From Hymenolepis diminuta (taxonomy: Eukaryota > Platyhelminthes > Cestoda > Cyclophyllidea > Hymenolepididae), in assembly GCA_900708905.1 (NCBI GenBank), contig CAADRB010000011.1:214471-278470 (forward strand): 64,000 nt of DNA, read 5' to 3'. The notes beneath the pieces were generated by a model. That model was not told where the DNA came from, ran no database searches, and saw nothing but the letters and a program-made list of their open reading frames with translations. Shown here piece after piece: positions 58,567-64,000 of this stretch (position 1 is its first letter; each line of letters starts with the position of its first letter). The translations under genes were made by a program, and so were the position numbers.

Positions 58567-60713
58567 AGAGAATAGATGCAACCTAGAATATGATATTACA
58601 CATAAACTTATCGGGGCTTATCAGAAGACTAATATATACCATAGTGTAAAACAGTCAGATGCAAATCACTGAGCATACCCTCTTTTCATTGGTCGTAATA
58701 TTGAATTCACAGCAGGTCATCGAATCAAATCATTTGATTTAATAACCATTTAAAAGTACCCTTGTTGTCTGATTTTAGATTATAGCTTTGAGATCTGGAA
58801 ATACTGAGAGATTCAGGTTTATTTTTTCGAAAATTAAGGCATATTTTGGATCATCAATTCATTATTAAATTCAAATTCGGGAAAATTCAGTGTAACTTTG
58901 ATACACCAAGGGTTTTTTAGTAGTGTTCTTGAAGTCAGGTTAAGAAATTGTCTCTGAAATACTGAAGGCTGAGTACAGTATTCTGAAATTCTTCGTTTAG
59001 TCACTTTCTTTTTCGTTGTTATATTTGAATCGTCAAGAGTTCATACATTTACTCGGTCCCAAATTATTGCTTGTTTAAACAAGGTATCAGCATCCAAGAA
59101 AATAACGTTATAATCTGGAATATGGTCACTAAAGTAGCTTCCATATTGGTGCATGTTTTTGCAGTGAAGCAGTGGTATTCTATCATTAAGTGATGCCAGT
59201 CGTTGTCACAGTGGTCAATGTACACGCCGACAACATCAGAGGTCACAAGATTAATGCACATCTAGTGATGTGGATGGCCAAGGCGGTGGTTAATTCTAGT
59301 CATTAAGAAGGTCTGGAGAATGCGAGATTCTTATAGAGGGGGACCAAGAATAGCTCTCCTCTATCCAGGTCAAGTGTTTCTAACACCTTTCATAATAAGC
59401 ATGGGGTGTTTTCTGTCAAGTAGAGATAAAATGGAAGGTCACATTTTGCAAAAATTGCACTTAATATTGCAGAATTATCTAGATTTGAATGAAATGGACT
59501 TCCTTATTAAGCTCGTTTATGAAAATATTCCCACTTAGGGAAAGTTTTAAAAATCATTCAAACTAGAAATATTGCAATTATGTAAGCCATTTAATTACTT
59601 GCATAGTTAAAAACTATCATAAATATCGTTGATGATCATAGTAATAATTTAAAGATCAAAATTACTATCACTGATCGCAAATCAATAAGACACTATTGAA
59701 GTTTATGGTGTGGTCGGTTGAAACACACAATGAAGTGGATTACTATTACTTGATCCATAAAATCCAATCTCACGGAATTTCTTGCAAGCACCACCAAATG
59801 TTATGCTTTTTCACCAACAAAGAGATGACTACTCTATAAATAGTACAATTACCAATGAATTTAAGCACTTAATTCCTAGGCTTCTTAATTTTGATAAAGA
59901 TATGAGTGATTAAGCTATCATATATTCTAGAATGTGTTCCACAATCCTGACAAAAGCACCATGCTAATCTACGTTCTCGGCACTTTGGCGGTGCTATGCT
60001 TTCGGCAGATACTACTAATGAATACTCGGCAGTAATAATAAATAGTTGTAAATAATCTGCGACATGAGCTCAGTAGTTAACAAATATAATAGGAAGGAAA
60101 AGCAATATTTTGTCGTATTCATGAAATGCAGTATTGATAACAATCCATTAATATGTCGAAACAACACCACGCGCGTGATGATAAATTCGCCGCTTTATTA
60201 GCAAAACAGGTCCACGTCAAGACAAATCGCGGAATGGCAAAGTCAACCGTCATTCATCAACTGGTCTGTTATCTGACCAATCTAATTATGTGGAATCTGG
60301 CGAAATGAATCTCACAAATTCGTTTATCGAAAGTTTGAACATCGTCTACCAAAAATTGCACTTTGATTCGTTTATTCAAACAATGGACAATACCTTTTCG
60401 TTTTTTTACCAATCGACTGTATGTGTTTGTACTGGTAAAAATATGCAGATTTAACTTCATTTTATTGTACTGATGGACTTTTGCTTATTTGATCTGAACT
60501 TGACGGACAAAAGTGCACTTTGGCATATTCCAATTGAACATTAGAACTGCATTTCCTTCATCATCATCAGTTGTATTCATCGATTAGCACATGTATTAAT
60601 TCTTTTGGGTTTTGAAACTTGACATCCAAATTTAACCCCTTTTCCCACATTTTTCTTACTAATTTGAATCAGATCTCAGTGTTGATAAATTATCAGTTTA
60701 AGACACTCTCTAG
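58567..60713. other. Flank of TFIIF alpha, no gene seen
   Basis: AT-rich; short open frames without recognisable features. Confidence 0.4.
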
Positions 60714-60875
60714 GTATGTTCGAGAGAGAATTCAAAATGTCCTTGCCAGTAAAGCATTCAAAGTTGATAAAGAGCCATAAAAGACTTCTGATACTCCTCA
60801 AGAAGATATTCTGAAAGAAAATGCAAAATTTAATGAAAGCCTGGAAAGGGAATTAAGGGAATATGGAGAAAAATG
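60714..60875 (+). pseudogene. Exon-like relic with an internal stop
   Basis: 162 nt between a CTCTCTAG acceptor and a GTAAGT donor. It has coding-like, hydrophilic content: YVRERIQNVLASKAF before an in-frame TAA, then EDILKENAKFNESLERELRE. Splice sites on both sides with only one stop between suggest a decayed exon, or a real exon spoiled by a sequencing error. The parent gene is not recognised and no partner exon was found nearby. Confidence 0.35.
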
Positions 60876-61051
60876 GTAAGTCCAAATGGCTTTTAACAAA
60901 ACATATAATGCCTTGATTTGGGCAAATGGGAGTCTGTCAATTTATCAGCGGTGCTACCTACCTTTTTCCCTTCTTTGTCGAATGTTAATTTAAAAAATTT
61001 TCATTCTAAGCACAACTCTTACACTCATAATAATGATTAAATCCGTTAAAG

Positions 61052-61165
61052 AAAGCGTTTTCTAACTATCGTCTTGGGTAGAGGGGTAGTATCATTGAGT
61101 CTCCCTAGTGAGAAACTCGAGATCTATCAATGCAATTATAAATCAGATTAAAACCAGTGCTGTTT
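61052..61165 (-). repeat. SINE-like repeat copy d
   Basis: On the minus strand: GCACTGGTTTTAATCTG, TTTCTCACTAGGGAGACTC, CTACCCCTCTACCCAAGACG, then AACGCTTTC, in the same order as copies a and c. Confidence 0.55.
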
Positions 61166-62049
61166 GCCATTCATCTTACTGGATATGCACTAATGAGCAT
61201 AGGACCTCTCTGACTTGGCGGACGAGTATGTTTACCGCAGCTCTTAATATTCCGGTTATAAGTTATTTGCCTCCAGAAGAGTCCACAAATTCTAGAAATT
61301 GGTAACAAGACAAAACTACCTAATGAAAAACGTTTTACTCAAAGTATTGCGAAAGACGACGGTACACATTCTCAGCCCACATTAACAAATACGTAATGTT
61401 TGTAATTGATAATTAATAATAGTAGGTAAAAAATAAAATTATTAATTTTTATGGTTCCTACATTAAAAAATTCATTTTTATCCGACAATTCCTAATATTT
61501 AATTAAAATGATAATCAAGGCATTTTAGCAAAAGACTCAAATCAGACAGATTGCTAACTCAGAAACTATATGTTCAAAAATGTAATGAGAATATTATAAG
61601 ATTTTGGTTTTGACACAAACAAATGTTTCTCGAACTGAAGAAACCCAGAAATTCATTTGCTTTAGAGAAGGCGACACTGGATTAAATAATTACTCCATCT
61701 GCTCTCCGTGTCCTGAAGGGATTAAACTACAATCATTTCAATCGTGGAATACCATAAGAACAGTTCATAGAACGGTTAAAGACAAATTAAAGGCGAAAAA
61801 GAAGAAAAAAGAGCGAACGGAATGCTGTTGGATGAATCCATTTCTCTGAAATATTTTATCTTTCAGCATTCCTAATCATCACCAAATTAGACTATCTTGT
61901 CCTCATAAGTTACCCCTGTAAACCGTTAACCATTCCTGACCCAAGCATTCCATAAACAAACATCGGGTGTCCTCAGCCGGCCTGTCTCATCGACCCGGAA
62001 AAGGTAAACATACCTCAGACGATAGTAGCAGACACCGTTTAATCAACCC

Positions 62050-62386
62050 CGCTATCAACCAGTCCTGTCTGCACTGACCCTTCCTTTTTCCTACAATCAT
62101 TCCGACCAATTAAGCACGCATGCAACCATATCCTTATGCGTGTCCTCACCCAAAGTGTTGATTATAAATAGCCTCCAGTACACACACACAGGACACAGGG
62201 TGGACCCCAGCTGGACCACAGCTCGCCAGGCGTATCTCTCGTTGTCACATCCTCCAGTTCCCTAATTTCCCTTGAGACTTTGTACTGAGCTTACTCAATA
62301 TAACCTGATCAGCGCAATCTTTGGTGTTCTTTATCCTTCGTTTACTGTTAGCCATAAGCCGCTACATACTGGCGACCCTAGCAGGA
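62050..62386 (+). repeat. LTR copy, family L, with tRNA primer-binding-like site
   Basis: Contains 'ctttggtgttctttatcc', an end near AGCCGCTACA (62366) and then TGGCGACCCTAGCAGGATC at 62369, the clearest primer-binding-like site of the family (it resembles tRNA-Arg sites of other Ty3/gypsy elements). No gag follows; purine-rich sequence at 62440-62560 may belong to an inverted neighbour copy. Confidence 0.55.
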
Positions 62387-62439
62387 TCTCTACAAATTGG
62401 TGACCCTCAACAATCTGGTGGCCCGCTACAATGCATTAC

Positions 62440-64000
62440 GAAAGCGCAGTGACTAAAAAAGAGAGGAGAAGAGAACGAGAGATGATGAGATGGAGCTGAA
62501 GGCATGTGGAGCCGAGAGTACTCCTCTCTTGTTACCATAGAGACGAGCAAGGAAAAAAGCTGCTTATAGGGAGGAATGCGAAGTGAATATTTTTACTCAG
62601 CTGATGAGTGGGAGAAGGTGGTATAAACGAAGAGTATGTGTAGGCAGGGGAAGGATGAGGTCATAGGAGGACAGAGATGAATATGCGGGATGATGACACT
62701 GAACTTGAAGACCGTTTGGGAGAATTAGTTATGGCCCCGATGGTTCCTCTTTTCATAAATCGGAGCTATCCGAAGGTGCAAGTGAGGAACTTTATGCTGA
62801 ACGTGGTATAGGGGAATATGGACACGATATTATTTTTAGAGATATTCGTATGTTCATTAATTTACGGAATCAAATTGTACATATATAATAATACCTAATT
62901 ATAAAAAATTGTTTCAGGTTTAAATAAATTTTAAATTTCAAGAGCACTAATATAAAGCGCCAATTACTAAACCTAAAAAATTTAATCGTAGATGTTTAAG
63001 TGAAATACATTTTTGTGGATTTAACTATTTTCTTATTTAATAGTTAATCAAATTTTATTAATCACAAATTAATAAATATTGTTAATAATTGCAACATTTT
63101 ATATTTGAATCATCTATTTCCTCTGCTTGCTCTTTTATTTCTAATTTCTACTGATTTCCAGAAATATTTTAACGAATTTAACTTCGCTTTTATCTAACTT
63201 ATACCAGATAAAATTATGTAGATGTTAAGAAGCAATAGGTGTGTGGAAAATCGTCTAAACATGACCGCTAACAGTAAAACAATCTGATGAGGAGTGAAAA
63301 GGGGAGAATCGAGTAGAAGTTTAGTGTAAAATTAAGATATCGAAAGTGCCCTAGGTAGTTTAATTTTCGAATCCAGATTGTAAACTTTCATTTATTTGTA
63401 CAAGTCACTACTTAAAATTTCAGGATTTGTACCCTCGGATCCTCAAATACATTTATGCTAAAAGTTTATTGACTAGTTGAATCGATTGGAAGAGTGGCCA
63501 CTTTTTGTTCTAATACCCGACTTAATGGCCGAACGTGAAGTGATCCTGAATTTCTCAACAGCAGAACTATTTTAGGAATCTTATTTAGGTCGATTTAGAG
63601 AAATCTTATAACAAAACTAATGAGCTTTCTAAAGGCTCATCACCCCTTCTCCACTCGAAAGAGTTAAATAAAGAGCAAGGGCATATCTGGCAACCGTAAA
63701 GGAATTAGAGGGAAATATTAAAAGGAATAGGAGAATGAATTAGAAACTGCAGGAGCAAGAGATAAGCGTCTACACAAAGTGAGTGGAACCGGGATCAGAG
63801 CTGAGGAGCCAAATTAAAGTACGCTAAGTTTAGTTGACTGCCTTACATCCTTTGTTCGTCTGAGGAGTAATCAATAAGAAATCATCATCATACAAATAGG
63901 ACAGTGTAAATATAAGTCAAAATTTGCATTGTAGAGGGCACGAGTTAAACTGATTTTCACAGGGAAATCTCAGGGAAAGTCATATAAAATTGGGAAATGG
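62440..64000. other. Intergenic, repeats and unassigned sequence
   Basis: A purine-rich block (about 62455-62700, AGAGAGGAGA-type) looks like a reverse-orientation piece of an LTR CT-rich block. The remainder is AT-rich with no recognised gene. Confidence 0.35.

Noticed and set aside
1..64000. CRISPR arrays, bacterial operons, riboswitches
   Set aside because: The sequence is eukaryotic with spliceosomal introns; no regularly spaced repeats were seen.

Overview
Eukaryotic nuclear DNA, visibly AT-rich, most likely from a parasitic flatworm (tapeworm or fluke). Genes mix very small introns (36 and 42 nt) with multi-kb introns full of degenerate transposons. Possible spliced-leader-type acceptors lie just upstream of two start codons. 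The retroelement gag fragments are of types I associate with flatworms. The species cannot be fixed from the sequence alone.

Layout. (1) 2586-28895, + strand: the membrane (EXS) half and a very long C-terminal tail of an XPR1-type phosphate exporter, in ten exons; its N-terminal SPX half lies to the left of the window. Its introns hold a mariner-like transposon relic (19203-20041), tRNA-derived SINE-like copies, an LTR fragment and a 33-base assembly gap. (2) 29.5-41.8 kb: no host gene recognised. It contains two broken gag-bearing LTR elements (30695-32446 and about 35441-36430), further LTR copies and SINE-like copies. (3) 41819-42843, +: a small three-exon gene for an unrecognised Cys-rich protein, convergent with (4) 43725-46665, -: PNUTS (PPP1R10), the nuclear PP1-targeting subunit. 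(5) 48673-49833, +: a short poly(A)-binding-protein paralogue with four RRMs and no C-terminal MLLE domain. (6) 52530-58545, -: the TFIIF alpha subunit (RAP74, GTF2F1) in two exons. (7) 58.6-64 kb: repeats, one exon-like relic with an internal stop, and no complete gene.

PNUTS, the PABP-like protein and TFIIF alpha all act in transcription or mRNA metabolism, but they are separate genes on different strands and I see no evidence of an operon. The most unusual structure is a 72-bp inverted repeat (about 94% identical) at the 3' end of the TFIIF alpha gene. It copies the last codons and stop codon into the downstream flank in opposite orientation, immediately before a canonical AATAAA, so the mRNA should end in a long hairpin that includes its own stop codon.

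Exon boundaries were set by eye from GT/AG sites, conserved family motifs and reading-frame phase. In each multi-exon gene the phases close exactly.
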